From Methylocystis echinoides (lineage in GTDB: Bacteria > Pseudomonadota > Alphaproteobacteria > Rhizobiales > Beijerinckiaceae), in contig NZ_CP156085.1 in the NCBI RefSeq assembly GCF_040687965.1, forward strand, positions 1 through 64,000: a stretch of DNA of 64,000 nucleotides. The letters are read 5' to 3'. The notes beneath the pieces were generated by a model that saw only the letters and a program-made list of their open reading frames with translations, searched no databases and had not been told where the DNA came from. This document shows, one piece after another, positions 17,504-26,399 of this stretch. Both the position numbers and the translations under genes were made by a program. The first letter of the stretch is position 1; every line of letters begins with the position of its first letter.

Positions 17504-18651
17504 GGCTTGGTGACCCTTTGCCGTTCCCACCTGCCTTCCAAAACCGTCCGATCGAGAAGTTGGCTGCGACCCTCGATAAGGCGCAGGTGGTAGACGGAGG
17601 AAAAATCGAGATCACGAGCGACGAACACAGAGACGCGCTCGCCCTGGTTCTTGGAGAGCGTCGGCGGGATATTGATCGACTGCTCGGTCGCAATCGCCGC
17701 GGCGCTGCGCCCAGAGCCCTGGATCGAATTCACCTGAATGTCGGCTTGCGACAATTGCGCGGCGCCAATTTGGCCGGCGTCTGACACGATCGATAACAGC
17801 AGCGCGCCGCCGAAGCGCTCGAAAAAATGATTATCGATCTCGCCGTCGAAACCGGCGCGCCCAAGCGCATCCGTAGCTGGGCTCGAGATCGCGACGATCA
17901 CCCCGGTGGGGGTTTTGGCCCGGGTCCACAAGACAAACATGCGCCTTGAGCCCCGGCGCATATTGCCGCGATATTCTCCGACGATCTGCGTGCCTTTTTC
18001 CATCAGCACGACCTGACCGGAGTCGGACATGACGTCGCGCTCGACCACACAAGAGACGAAGCCCGCGACATCAGAGGACATGGCGGTCTCAAGGACGCAG
18101 GGGATGGCAGTTCCCTGGGCGACCAGGAGATGACGATTGGGGAGCCTCTCCGCGCGCACGCCTTCGACCGGCGTTGGCTTCAATTTGCTCGCCAGATCGT
18201 TCTGCGCTTCGGGAGAGGCAGAGGCGTTCGGGTAAATCGATCCCGTTTGCTCGAAATCCAGTCCCGGACCTTGCCCCGTAGCCGTGCCGGAGCGCGCCTG
18301 CTGCGGACGATTGAAAACGAGCACCGGGGCGCGCCGCGCGCTCTCCATGAGTTCGTCAGCCTTGGTTCGCTCGGGAGCGGCAGGGAGCGCCACGGGAAGC
18401 GGCGCCGGCTCAATTCGTGCGGCGGGGGGATCGCGCGGACGCTCGAAGGCGTTTGCGACCGAGATCGTCGGCTTTTGGCGGGCTTCGGGTTCGGCGGGCG
18501 GACGCTTCCAGCTCGCCCACAATATAAGGCTGCACAAGGTCACAAGGCCGATGACGCCCACGCCCTTGCGCCACGCCGTCGGATCGCCCTCCGCCGAGAC
18601 CGGCGTGATGCGGCGTTCCTTATCGAGAGAATGATCTGCGTCTTGATTCAT
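17500..18651 (-). CDS. virB10: VirB10 channel scaffold protein
   Basis: This 383-residue protein spans the envelope and forms the outer core complex with VirB7 and VirB9. A cytoplasmic N-terminus precedes one membrane helix (VGVIGLVTLCSLILWASW, about residues 31-48). A proline-rich periplasmic linker follows, then the conserved TrbI/VirB10 domain with GTAIPCVLETAMSSD, QVVLMEKGTQIVGEYRG and RMFVLWTRAKTPTGV. The ATG at 18651 has AGGAAAAGG upstream. An in-frame extension to 19047 only shadows virB9 and was discarded. Confidence 0.95.
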   Translation of the reverse strand: MNQDADHSLDKERRITPVSAEGDPTAWRKGVGVIGLVTLCSLILWASWKRPPAEPEARQKPTISVANAFERPRDPPAARIEPAPLPVALPAAPERTKADELMESARRAPVLVFNRPQQARSGTATGQGPGLDFEQTGSIYPNASASPEAQNDLASKLKPTPVEGVRAERLPNRHLLVAQGTAIPCVLETAMSSDVAGFVSCVVERDVMSDSGQVVLMEKGTQIVGEYRGNMRRGSRRMFVLWTRAKTPTGVIVAISSPATDALGRAGFDGEIDNHFFERFGGALLLSIVSDAGQIGAAQLSQADIQVNSIQGSGRSAAAIATEQSINIPPTLSKNQGERVSVFVARDLDFSSVYHLRLIEGRSQLLDRTVLEGRWERQRVTKP

Positions 18652-18679
18652 CCGGCCTTTTCCTGCTGTGTCACTGCCG

Positions 18680-19534
18680 TCACCTCCGCGCTCGACGCGG
18701 CAGCCGCGCGACGCTCGGACTGGTCGTGCGCGTCGCTTCATTGGCGCCGACGGGGTCGAATGCTTCGTTGAAAATGCAGAGGACCTCGGCTCCTTGGCGC
18801 AGGCGCAATTCCCGGCCGACCGCGTGGACGACGACGAGTTCGCCACGGACGTCTTTGGGAACGAGGCTCTCGGCTCCATCGGATCCCACGAGAAAAATGG
18901 CAGGAACCTCGCGATTGCCCTCAAAACGCAGCGTTGTCTCCTTGCCGTCGTCATAGACGGCGTCGGGCTCGAGGCTCGTCGTCCCTTGGGCGGAATAGCG
19001 CCAGTTGCGCGGCGCTGTGGCGTCATGCAGCGCGAAGCTCTCATCAATCGCGCGGGCCTCCATCTCGCCCCGTCGGGAGGCGGCGGCGTCGCGGCGGGCT
19101 TCCGCCTCGTCGCCTGGATAAGCGAAGCGGACCATGAAGTAGCTGTCGGCGAGCGAGCTTTCCGCGATCGTAAGCTCGAACTGATAGGATCGCTTGCGGC
19201 CGTCCCGTCGAGTCGTCACTATCTGCAAATTAGTCGGCGGGTGCTTTTCCCGCGGCTTCAGAAACAGGATGTTGCCGGCCGGCGCGACCTCCCAGGAGAC
19301 GGAATCGCCGACGGCGACATGGGCGATTTCCTCGTCCTCGGAAAAGACGATCTGGGTCGAGGCGCGAATGACGCCGTTGATCTTGACAACGTTGTAGGGG
19401 TCGTAGGCGACCATGCGCACCCGCGCGTCGCGGGCGCCCGCCGCGGGCTGCTGCAAGGCATGGCTCGGCACGGGCGCGACGCACCACAGGGAGGCGAGCA
19501 CGAGGGAGCGCATTAGAAGGGCTCGGTTTGTCAA
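18680..19534 (-). CDS. virB9: VirB9 outer-core protein
   Basis: This 284-residue secreted protein forms the outer-membrane core of the secretion channel. It has a signal peptide (SLVLASLWCVAPVPSHA near the N-terminus). The VirB9/CagX domain includes VRMVAYDPYNVVKINGV, VGDSVSWEVAPAGN and a C-terminal half with NWRYSAQGTTSLEPDAVYDDG. TTG at 19534 overlaps the virB8 stop (TTGA) and suggests coupling. An ATG at 19513, which begins exactly at the signal peptide, is the alternative start. Confidence 0.93.
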   Translation of the reverse strand: MTNRALLMRSLVLASLWCVAPVPSHALQQPAAGARDARVRMVAYDPYNVVKINGVIRASTQIVFSEDEEIAHVAVGDSVSWEVAPAGNILFLKPREKHPPTNLQIVTTRRDGRKRSYQFELTIAESSLADSYFMVRFAYPGDEAEARRDAAASRRGEMEARAIDESFALHDATAPRNWRYSAQGTTSLEPDAVYDDGKETTLRFEGNREVPAIFLVGSDGAESLVPKDVRGELVVVHAVGRELRLRQGAEVLCIFNEAFDPVGANEATRTTSPSVARLPRRARR

Positions 19535-20205
19535 GGGGCCGTCTCCGGATCGGAACGGTATTCGGAAACGAGAAAGCCAAGCGGATTGATCAGGCGGTCT
19601 GAGGAGGAGATCGTCGCTTTCTTCTCAAAGGAAAAAGTGACCGTGGCGATCCAGTGCGAGAGCTTGGTTTCGTCGCCATGCCGGACTTCACGCAAATAGC
19701 GGACGGAGGCGAGCGTCGGGCCCAGGAGCGAAATGGCCTTGATGCGGATTTCGGCGAGGCCGCTGCGGCCATAGGCCGCCTGCGGGCTTTCGGGATTGGA
19801 GCCCCGATAAAGGTGAGCAAAACGCTCCTGCTCAGTCTGCGTCGAGAGCAGCGAAACAGTTCGGAAGTTGCTGGGCGCCTCGACAAAACTGTAGCCTTCC
19901 CGAACGCGCACATATTGCGCCAGGAAATACCTGGCAATCGCCTCGTCATAGGTCTGCGGTTCGTCTTTTACCGCGGAAACCACATCCACAATGCCGGTGG
20001 CGTTATCGACGCGAATGACAAAGGGCTCGACGGTCTTGAGGGGCGTCAGCGCAGCGACCGCGCCGATGGAAGCGAAGGCAAGGAGCGAGGCCGCCGCCGC
20101 GACGCCCCAGGCGATACGCTGCGAGCGCTGCGCCGCGAGCAAGAGGTCCTGCTCCCACAGCCGCGCCCGCTCGAAATAGGTCTTCAGATCCCCGGCCTCA
20201 ACCAT
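19531..20205 (-). CDS. virB8: VirB8 inner-membrane assembly protein
   Basis: This 224-residue protein is a bitopic inner-membrane component that nucleates assembly of the secretion system. A short cytoplasmic N-terminus (MVEAGDLKTYFERARLWEQD) precedes one membrane helix (about residues 35-55), followed by the NTF2-like periplasmic domain with VRVDNATGIVDVV and EAIARYFLAQYVRVREGYSF. The ATG at 20205 overlaps the end of the VirB7-like lipoprotein gene by eight bases. A longer frame up to 20316 was rejected because it only shadows that gene. Confidence 0.94.
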   Translation of the reverse strand: MVEAGDLKTYFERARLWEQDLLLAAQRSQRIAWGVAAAASLLAFASIGAVAALTPLKTVEPFVIRVDNATGIVDVVSAVKDEPQTYDEAIARYFLAQYVRVREGYSFVEAPSNFRTVSLLSTQTEQERFAHLYRGSNPESPQAAYGRSGLAEIRIKAISLLGPTLASVRYLREVRHGDETKLSHWIATVTFSFEKKATISSSDRLINPLGFLVSEYRSDPETAP

Positions 20206-20521
20206 GGTCGGCTCCAACGCAGGAGCGCGCCGAGGCGGCGATATCGAAGACGGGCCGAACCGCCATACGTGTTGGCTTAGCGCCCCCTGCGTCGCCCTTG
20301 CGGATGATCGGTTCACGGCCTACCGACGCAGGCGGGATGGACACTGGCGTCTCTATGGGCCCGACCGCGATTAGCCTTGTATTCTCCCAAGCCCAAAGCG
20401 ACCTGTTGAGCGGTCGGCGCGCCGAACCGTCGCAACTGGGCGCGCTCGCGGCCGTAAGGCTGGCGCAGCCGGTAAGCGACGCCGCAGCTGCGAGCGCCAG
20501 AAATGCCATTCGGGTTGTCAT
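20198..20521 (-). CDS. VirB7-like lipoprotein
   Basis: This 107-residue protein has a lipoprotein signal peptide: a hydrophobic run FLALAAAASLTGC with the lipobox ending at Cys19. It lies between virB6 and virB8, the place of virB7, whose small lipoprotein anchors VirB9 in the outer membrane. It is longer than typical VirB7 (about 45-60 residues) and the mature part has no recognised domain. The assignment therefore rests on the lipobox and position. Confidence 0.75.
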   Translation of the reverse strand: MTTRMAFLALAAAASLTGCASLTAASAPSCDGSARRPLNRSLWAWENTRLIAVGPIETPVSIPPASVGREPIIRKGDAGGAKPTRMAVRPVFDIAASARSCVGADHG

Positions 20522-20556
20522 TTTCTCTCCCAGACTGATTGCAGACGACAGAGCCC

Positions 20557-21531
20557 CTATTCCGCTGGAACGTGACGGATGCTGCCGCCTGCCCGCCTTC
20601 GGCGCAGCGTGCGAGCCGCGGCGATCTGCGCGCCGGCATAGGCGCCCATTGTCGCTCCAAGGGTGGCGGTCGTGGCGTAAGCCGCCATCCAGCGGTTGAG
20701 CATATGGGCGGCGAGCGATGCGCCCCCGCCTGCGAGCGCGCCGGCGATTTCTGGCAGCTGCAGGGCGATATAGGCGGCAAGGCCTAACACTGCGCTGATC
20801 GCCACCGCGCCGACGATCAGCTGACCCCCTGTCGCGGCGTTGGCGCCATATTTATCAACAAAATGCCCGACCGTCGTCAGCATCAGCCCGATTAACGCGA
20901 CGACGAGCACATGGAGGATCACGAAATTGGCGAGCTGACGCGTCCAGGCTTCGCCAAAGGTGCGGGTCGCCTCAAACAGCATCAGCGCGATGAAAAGGGG
21001 GCCGAGGGCAAGCACCAGCGCAAGGCCAACTTTGGCGTAGAGCATGATGGCGAATTGCAGGAAGCCGCTTGCGGCTGTGAAAACGAGGAGGATCGCTGCA
21101 ACGAGCGCTGGCACGACGTCGGTCAAACCTGCTTGGTCGTATATTTTTTGTGCGACTGAGATGCCTTTGATCAGTAATTGGTCGAATGGCTGACCGGACT
21201 TCATGTCAAGCCCGCTTCCCGCGATGGCGCCGCTGATCTCCCGCGGAAGCGAGTCGAAGAAAAGTGCCTTTACGTATTGTTGGTAGGATGCGGCGTTGGT
21301 TGCAAGGAGGATGACTGTCACGATCCGGATCGTGCGCCAGGCGAAGTCGAGAATGGGTTCCTGGATCGCCCCCCGCATCACTGCGATCCCATAAATCACG
21401 ACATAGAGAATCACGGCGACGCGCAGCAGCGCGTCTACATAAGATGCAAGGTTCTGGACGGAGTTTGAGACGAAATCCGAAAGCGGCTGTTCAAATTCCC
21501 TGAGAAACTCGTCGAAAACAGCGATAGCCAT
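20557..21531 (-). CDS. virB6: VirB6 inner-membrane channel protein
   Basis: This 324-residue polytopic membrane protein has a TrbL/VirB6 core. Hydrophobic segments lie around residues 35-55, 65-80, 140-165, 170-190, 200-225 and 240-260, including ALVAAILLVFTAASGFLQF and VGLALVLALGPLFIALMLF with the family's GPLF turn. It is thought to form part of the translocation path. It starts two bases after the eexN stop, within the operon. Confidence 0.93.
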   Translation of the reverse strand: MAIAVFDEFLREFEQPLSDFVSNSVQNLASYVDALLRVAVILYVVIYGIAVMRGAIQEPILDFAWRTIRIVTVILLATNAASYQQYVKALFFDSLPREISGAIAGSGLDMKSGQPFDQLLIKGISVAQKIYDQAGLTDVVPALVAAILLVFTAASGFLQFAIMLYAKVGLALVLALGPLFIALMLFEATRTFGEAWTRQLANFVILHVLVVALIGLMLTTVGHFVDKYGANAATGGQLIVGAVAISAVLGLAAYIALQLPEIAGALAGGGASLAAHMLNRWMAAYATTATLGATMGAYAGAQIAAARTLRRRRAGGSIRHVPAE

Positions 21532-21533
21532 GA

Positions 21534-21815
21534 TCAGCGCCCCTCTCGTGCGCGGCGCAGGGCCTCTTCACGCCCCCAGACGAAAATTTGTTTTTGCGCC
21601 TGATCCGCGTTTATGCACTCAGGCGAAGTTCTCAACGTTCCGGGATCTGCCTTACAACGCGCTTTTGTTTTATCGTGTTCTGCGGAGTGCTCGAGAAACC
21701 AAGCCACGTCACGCGACTCAGTGACGCCCTCCCGTGCAGCATTCGGAGAGCTGGCTTCGTTGCCGCATCCTGCCAAGCAGTTTGCGGCGAGCAAGGCGTA
21801 GAATAGCTGCTTCAT
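21534..21815 (-). CDS. eexN: EexN-family lipoprotein (entry exclusion)
   Basis: This 93-residue lipoprotein has a short signal peptide with the lipobox LAGC (Cys at residue 17). The mature part carries the EexN signature: VAWFLEHSAEHDKTKARC, then DPGTLRTSPECINADQA. EexN-type proteins reduce transfer into cells already holding a related plasmid. It lies between virB5 and virB6, the usual site, and overlaps the end of virB5 by four bases. Confidence 0.88.
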   Translation of the reverse strand: MKQLFYALLAANCLAGCGNEASSPNAAREGVTESRDVAWFLEHSAEHDKTKARCKADPGTLRTSPECINADQAQKQIFVWGREEALRRAREGR

Positions 21816-22519
21816 TGGAGGGCGGCCTTCATCTCGTTGATAATTCGCCGGTGTTGCTCGCGTTCGCGCTCGACATCCATGTCGGCCTGGGCGCGCTGGA
21901 TCATCGCGAGGCCCTGCAGTCGAAGCACGTCGTTTTGCAAGAGAGCCTGTTCAGCCTGGAGGCGCGCAGAGAGATCCAGCACCTCCTTGGCGTCCTTGGA
22001 GACGCTGATCTGGCGACGCAGCTCCTCAAGTTGGTCAATGCGGCGAGAGGCGGTGTCGTAGACCGCCTGACCGAGCGAATGCTTGGCGCCTGTCTGGCGG
22101 GCAATGCGATCAAGCTCTGAGGCATAGAAGGAATTCCCCGGATTTTCCGGGTAGAGGCGGTTCTGCGAGAGATAGGCGTCCATGGATGACGCGAAACTTC
22201 CCGAGCCCGAGCCTTTGATGAGGCCCTCGATTTGCGAGAATTCCCCCGGCAGATATTTGCGGAATTGTGAAGAGTTCAGCAGGCTCGCGACGTCATTGGC
22301 GTTCGTGAGCTTGTTGACGGAGTTGTAGAGATCCTTGGCTTGCGCGAGCTGATCTTGCGCGACCCGGAGCTGCGAGGAGAGCGTGTCGGCCTGCTTCTTC
22401 AGCTCGATCAGTTGATCGAACTGGCGTGCGAAGACGCTGGGGTCGAACACCACCTGCGCCGGCGCTGCCGACGTCCATGCGGAGAGGCCCAGAAGGGAGA
22501 GAACTCGAACCGGTTTCAT
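21812..22519 (-). CDS. virB5: VirB5 minor pilin
   Basis: This 235-residue protein is a secreted pilus-tip component. The signal peptide spans about residues 1-22 (VLSLLGLSAWTSAAPAQ). The mature protein is mostly helical, starting FDPSVFARQFDQLIELKKQA, and contains the RLQAEQALLQNDVLRLQGL repeat-like helix common in VirB5/TrbJ proteins. The ATG at 22519 overlaps the virB4 stop (ATGA). Confidence 0.92.
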   Translation of the reverse strand: MKPVRVLSLLGLSAWTSAAPAQVVFDPSVFARQFDQLIELKKQADTLSSQLRVAQDQLAQAKDLYNSVNKLTNANDVASLLNSSQFRKYLPGEFSQIEGLIKGSGSGSFASSMDAYLSQNRLYPENPGNSFYASELDRIARQTGAKHSLGQAVYDTASRRIDQLEELRRQISVSKDAKEVLDLSARLQAEQALLQNDVLRLQGLAMIQRAQADMDVEREREQHRRIINEMKAALQ

Positions 22520-24888
22520 GCGAGACCTCGTCGGCGTTGATGAAAGAGGGGTAGCCACTCGGCCGGATTGTCGCCAACATCAGCTCGCACCTGTTCAGCG
22601 AGCTCGACGGTGGACGTTCGCCCAGAGAGGATTGCGAGAGCTTCGTCCATCCCTTCGAGATCGAGTTCGGCAACGACGGCGTCGTGGCCCTGCTTGACGA
22701 GGAAACGCCGGCTCTCGATGGAGAGCTCTTCCCTGATCAGGCGAAACTCTTTCCTGGTGAGATGGAAGCCGTCGACATAGTCGCTCGCCTGTCCCCGGGC
22801 GTTCGGAAAGAAAATCTGCGTTGGACATTGCTCGACAATCGTGTGGGCGATTGGCGAGGTCAACGCGTCTCGAGGCGACTGCGTTCCGAACACCATCACC
22901 CCGTTCATCTTGCGGATGGTTTTGAGACCGTCATTGGCGAGATCGCGAAAGGCTTCGTCACCCAGCGCTTTCCAGAATTCGTCAATGGCGATGATGATCC
23001 GGCGCCCGTCAATTAACTCTTCGACGCGCCGAAACAGGACCATCATCAGCGGCGTTCGCACGACAGGGTCGTCGAGAACATCCGTCATGTCGAAGCCGAA
23101 GGCGTGCGAATCGACATGGATGGCGTCTTCGTCGGCGTCGAGCGCCCAGCCCAAAGCCTGTCCCTTGCACCAGCGCTCGAGACGCGCGCCGATCCCTTCC
23201 GCATCGCGTTGACCGAGGAAGACGCGCAGGGCCGAAAACGACCGCTCATGTCGCGGCATCTCACGCAGCGCCAGGAGGCCGTTGTCGATCCTTTGCTCAT
23301 CTGCGACTGACAGCGGCCTGCCTTCGACGCTCACGAGCTTTCGGACGAGGCTGCCAAGGAAGGCAAGATTCGAAGGCGTCAGGTCAAAGCTCTTCAACGG
23401 CGCGCAGCCGGTCGGCCTGCCGCCCTTCAAGGTGAGGTAAGCGCCGCCGATGGCGCGGATGAAGAGCTCGGCCCCGCGATCCTTGTCGAAGAGGACCAGC
23501 TGGGCGTTGAGCTTTTCCGCCTGCGTGAGCGCAAAAGTCAGGAAGGCCGTCTTGCCCGAGCCCGAGGGCCCGCAAATGAAGGTGTTGCCCAGATCGCCGA
23601 CATGGAACGAAAAGTGGAAGGGCGACCCGGAAGCCGTCTTCAGCACGGCGACGCTTGGCCCCCAATGGTTGCCCTCAGCCTTGCCCGATAGATAGGCGTG
23701 GAAGGGTGACAACCCCGCGAAATTCCGGGACGTGATGGCGCCGGCGCGCGCCCGGTATTTGAAGAGGCCTGGTAGCTGCGCCCAAAAGGTCGCTTCTAAC
23801 CCGAGATCTTCGCGCACGACGACAGCGCCGCCGTCGGCCAATATTCGGCGGGCGAGACTCACTTTTTCGAGGAGCTCTGTCGGCGCGTCGGCAAGGACCA
23901 GAAGCGAAAGGTGATGCTCGCCCATCACGAAGCGGTTCGACTCGAGATCGTCCAGAGCGCTGTCAAGGTCGCCGATCTGCGAGGCGGCGGGGTCATTGGT
24001 GGAAAGCAGCTGGTTTTGCTTTCGCGTCATAACGGTCTTGGCTTCGCTCTTGCCAAGAAAAGCGAAGCTTTGCGACAGGACTAACTCAAATGGAGCAGCG
24101 AGCAAGCCGTCGAGCAGGCCAGGCCTGGTCGTCGCCGGATAATCCTTGAAGGCCAGCATTCCGGCAAAGCGCGAACCGCCTGGCCCGCGGATTTCGATTG
24201 TCTCGCGACCAAAGATGAGCCGATTGGCGTAAAGCGCCGGACCGATCGGGCCCTGGACCAGCGGGAAAGGCAGGCGCTCGCATGCGACGAGCGTTTGCAG
24301 GAAGGAGCCAATTTCGGAGAACGCGACGCCTTGCCGCTCGATCAGGCTGAGACGGTAAGGAGCGTAGCGGTCAAGCGCCGCCATCAGGTCGCGCGAGACA
24401 TCCTCGAGCTTTTTCAGCCCCCGCCCGTCGACTTCTCCGCCGGCGCGCCGCGCGCGGCCAAGGCGGGAGAAAAATTGTGATGCGCGTTCGGCGGCGTCGC
24501 GCCCCGGATGCCAAACGAGGGTCAGGTAGAGCTCATTGGCGTAGAGCTGTTTGGACATGAGCCGCGCCTGATAGGCTCGATCGAGCTCGTTGGCGAATTC
24601 CGAGCGAAACGCTGCTATCGGATACTCGCTTGTTGGGCGGCGAATGAGATGCGTCCACAACGCCAGGCGCTCGTCGGCGATGTTGCGGAGCGTGAGATTG
24701 AGCTTGTTGTGGAGATCGTTGAGATCCGCGGCGTCGGCCGTCTCAAAGGCCGCCCCGGCGAGACGGATCGTCGTGATCAGCGCGCGGGTCGACAGCGAGA
24801 TGAGATGCGGGGAAACGTGACGCAGATAGGGGAGGTGAACCTCAGGTCCCACCTCTCGCGCCTTGACCCTCAAGGGGACGCTAGCCAT
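22516..24888 (-). CDS. virB4: VirB4 secretion ATPase
   Basis: This 790-residue protein is the largest energising ATPase of the system. The N-terminal CagE/TrbE/VirB4 domain is followed by a P-loop ATPase domain with Walker A GPSGSGKTAF (about residues 442-451) and Walker B IIIAIDEFWKAL (about 638-649). FGTQSPRDALTSPIAHTIVEQ follows. The ATG at 24888 (MASVPLRVKAREVGPE) is preferred to an upstream one at 24978, which would run deep into virB3. It overlaps virB3 by eight bases. Confidence 0.95.
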   Translation of the reverse strand: MASVPLRVKAREVGPEVHLPYLRHVSPHLISLSTRALITTIRLAGAAFETADAADLNDLHNKLNLTLRNIADERLALWTHLIRRPTSEYPIAAFRSEFANELDRAYQARLMSKQLYANELYLTLVWHPGRDAAERASQFFSRLGRARRAGGEVDGRGLKKLEDVSRDLMAALDRYAPYRLSLIERQGVAFSEIGSFLQTLVACERLPFPLVQGPIGPALYANRLIFGRETIEIRGPGGSRFAGMLAFKDYPATTRPGLLDGLLAAPFELVLSQSFAFLGKSEAKTVMTRKQNQLLSTNDPAASQIGDLDSALDDLESNRFVMGEHHLSLLVLADAPTELLEKVSLARRILADGGAVVVREDLGLEATFWAQLPGLFKYRARAGAITSRNFAGLSPFHAYLSGKAEGNHWGPSVAVLKTASGSPFHFSFHVGDLGNTFICGPSGSGKTAFLTFALTQAEKLNAQLVLFDKDRGAELFIRAIGGAYLTLKGGRPTGCAPLKSFDLTPSNLAFLGSLVRKLVSVEGRPLSVADEQRIDNGLLALREMPRHERSFSALRVFLGQRDAEGIGARLERWCKGQALGWALDADEDAIHVDSHAFGFDMTDVLDDPVVRTPLMMVLFRRVEELIDGRRIIIAIDEFWKALGDEAFRDLANDGLKTIRKMNGVMVFGTQSPRDALTSPIAHTIVEQCPTQIFFPNARGQASDYVDGFHLTRKEFRLIREELSIESRRFLVKQGHDAVVAELDLEGMDEALAILSGRTSTVELAEQVRADVGDNPAEWLPLFHQRRRGLA

Positions 24889-25216
24889 TGGCGAGCTCCC
24901 CTGCGTTGAAGCGCCGGACGAGCCGCAGTGGTGTGCAAGAGGCGCCACCCCAGAGGCTTGCATTCCGATGGCGGCCACGTGTCTCGAGCCAGGCTAAAAT
25001 GATGCGGAACTGGTTGGCGTCTCGCCGGCAGATCAGCTGACAGGCAAAGTGAATGGGCAAGGCGACAAGGCCGTAAAACAGACTGCCCGCCAGGACGAAC
25101 AGAATGGAGGAGAAAATGACATTGAGGCCCATGGCCTCCATGGTCACGCCGTGAATCATCGCGGGCCGCGTGCAGGCGAGAAACAGCGTGTCCTCGTGGA
25201 GGCGTTCGTCGGTCAT
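24881..25216 (-). CDS. virB3: VirB3 inner-membrane protein
   Basis: This 111-residue protein is a small membrane component of the secretion system. Two hydrophobic segments lie near residues 28-50 (MGLNVIFSSILFVLAGSLFY) and 50-65, preceded by LHEDTLFLACTRPAMIHGV, a hallmark of VirB3. The ATG at 25216 starts MTDERLHEDTL. It ends within the virB4 start region. Confidence 0.93.
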   Translation of the reverse strand: MTDERLHEDTLFLACTRPAMIHGVTMEAMGLNVIFSSILFVLAGSLFYGLVALPIHFACQLICRRDANQFRIILAWLETRGRHRNASLWGGASCTPLRLVRRFNAGELANG

Positions 25217-25261
25217 AGGGGACCTCTTGTGATGGCGGAATGCGTGGAGGAACATCCGACG

Positions 25262-25558
25262 CTACTTGCCGGTCAGCGTCGAAACGATTTCCGCTGCGCC
25301 AAACAGGATAGCAATGCCGAGGATGACGTAGCCGGCGCGCCGCAAATCAAGATATCCGAACATCCAGGACATGCCGGTGATGATGATAGCCAATGTTGCG
25401 AGAAGCTTCGCGACATTGCCGGTGAGCGCGTCGACGATGTTTTGGAGGATTCGTTCGACATTGGCGCTTTGGGCGAAGGCGGGCTTGTTGAGAGCAAGGA
25501 TGGCGGCGGTGCTGGCGGATGAAAGGAATGATAGGCGGCGGGCAAGAGAGCGCATCAT
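25262..25558 (-). CDS. virB2: VirB2 major pilin
   Basis: This 98-residue pilin has a long signal peptide ending near AFAQS (about residue 30) and two hydrophobic helices in the mature part (LLATLAIIITGMSWMFGYL and AGYVILGIAILFGAAEIV) linked by the basic DLRR turn. This is the usual pilin design. Its start overlaps the virB1 stop. Confidence 0.93.
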   Translation of the reverse strand: MMRSLARRLSFLSSASTAAILALNKPAFAQSANVERILQNIVDALTGNVAKLLATLAIIITGMSWMFGYLDLRRAGYVILGIAILFGAAEIVSTLTGK

Positions 25559-26133
25559 TGATCGTCAACTCCATTCGAGAATCGGTGAGCTTGGTCGCGG
25601 CGAGCGCGCAACGTTTGTCGATAGACGAGAAGCGAGCTTGCCGACGGTCTGCCGAAGACGTCCCAAGGCTCCTTGGATGGCGGCTCTTGCTCCACAGTCC
25701 TGGGCGTCTGGTCGAGCGCGTGATCGCCGAGAGGATCAATATCCCCGTCAGCCGAACGCTTCGCTGGCAATGTTGCGTTTGAGACGCCGAGTTTTCCCGC
25801 GCCCCTACCCTGTTCGCCGTGGACTCGCGCCGCCACGCGAAGAGATGGGCAGGCGTCGAAAGCTTCAGAAACGCTGACCCCCGTTTTGTCGAGGTCGTCG
25901 AAGGTCAGGCCAGCGATTCCCAGCCGGGCGTCTTTGTGGGCGACTTTGGCCTGCATCGCGAGCGCGATCGCCTCATCTTTCGATGTCGCAAGGATTTTGA
26001 TCGGTTTGCGACCGTCTATTGTCAGTGCGAGGTTCTCAAAGCCGCTGGCGGCTCGCACGATGGGGATGAGCTCTCGTGCGTCAACGCCGGGCGCGCAGCG
26101 CTCGACAAGCGCCATGAAGGCTGAGAGGTCCAT
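25555..26133 (-). CDS. virB1: VirB1-like protein lacking the catalytic glutamate
   Basis: This 192-residue protein opens the virB operon. It aligns with VirB1 lytic transglycosylases in layout: AFMALVERCAPGVDARELIPIVRAASGF (counted from residue 6), a basic ALAMQAKVAHKDARLG segment, and the SVSEAFDACPSLRVAARV segment. The catalytic Glu normally in VRxESGF is Ala at residue 29, and the following GLxQIN stretch is not kept. It should therefore bind without cleaving peptidoglycan, or be a relic kept for its C-terminus. The ATG at 26133 is chosen; the upstream frame covers the regulatory region. Confidence 0.8.
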   Translation of the reverse strand: MDLSAFMALVERCAPGVDARELIPIVRAASGFENLALTIDGRKPIKILATSKDEAIALAMQAKVAHKDARLGIAGLTFDDLDKTGVSVSEAFDACPSLRVAARVHGEQGRGAGKLGVSNATLPAKRSADGDIDPLGDHALDQTPRTVEQEPPSKEPWDVFGRPSASSLLVYRQTLRARRDQAHRFSNGVDDQ

Positions 26134-26235
26134 TTGTGCTTCCGTTCTGTTCAAAGAGGCGTGTTGGTTGCGCGCGCTCGTCTCGAATCGCGAAGCAATG
26201 TGGCTTGAAAAGACAAAACCCGCGCCGGCGATGAA

Positions 26236-26253
26236 CCTGCGAAATTTCACAGG
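26236..26253. promoter_or_regulatory. Lux-box-like dyad between virB1 and luxR
   Basis: The 18-base sequence CCTGCGAAATTTCACAGG has nine-base arms matching at eight positions around an AAA/TTT centre. Its length and CCTG...CAGG ends resemble lux/tra boxes bound by LuxR-type regulators. It is 103 bases upstream of virB1 and 147 bases upstream of the luxR-type gene, so it could control either or both. Confidence 0.55.
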
Positions 26254-26399
26254 GCTTCGCCCGGCTCCACAAAATCGCCGCATCGCAGCCGCACACAGCG
26301 TAGGTGAAGGCCTTTTTTTTATTCAGAGTGATCAGCGATGCTCGAGGAGGAAAGACTTTAAAGAGAAAGTAGGGGATTTCGAGCAAAGGGTATGATGAG

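Noticed and set aside
18652-19047. N-terminal extension of VirB10
   Set aside because: The extension lies over virB9 in another frame and has low-complexity Arg/Ser composition; the ATG at 18651 gives normal VirB10 length.
20205-20316. Longer VirB8 start
   Set aside because: The added residues are the out-of-frame shadow of the VirB7-like lipoprotein gene; the ATG at 20205 begins the typical VirB8 N-terminus.
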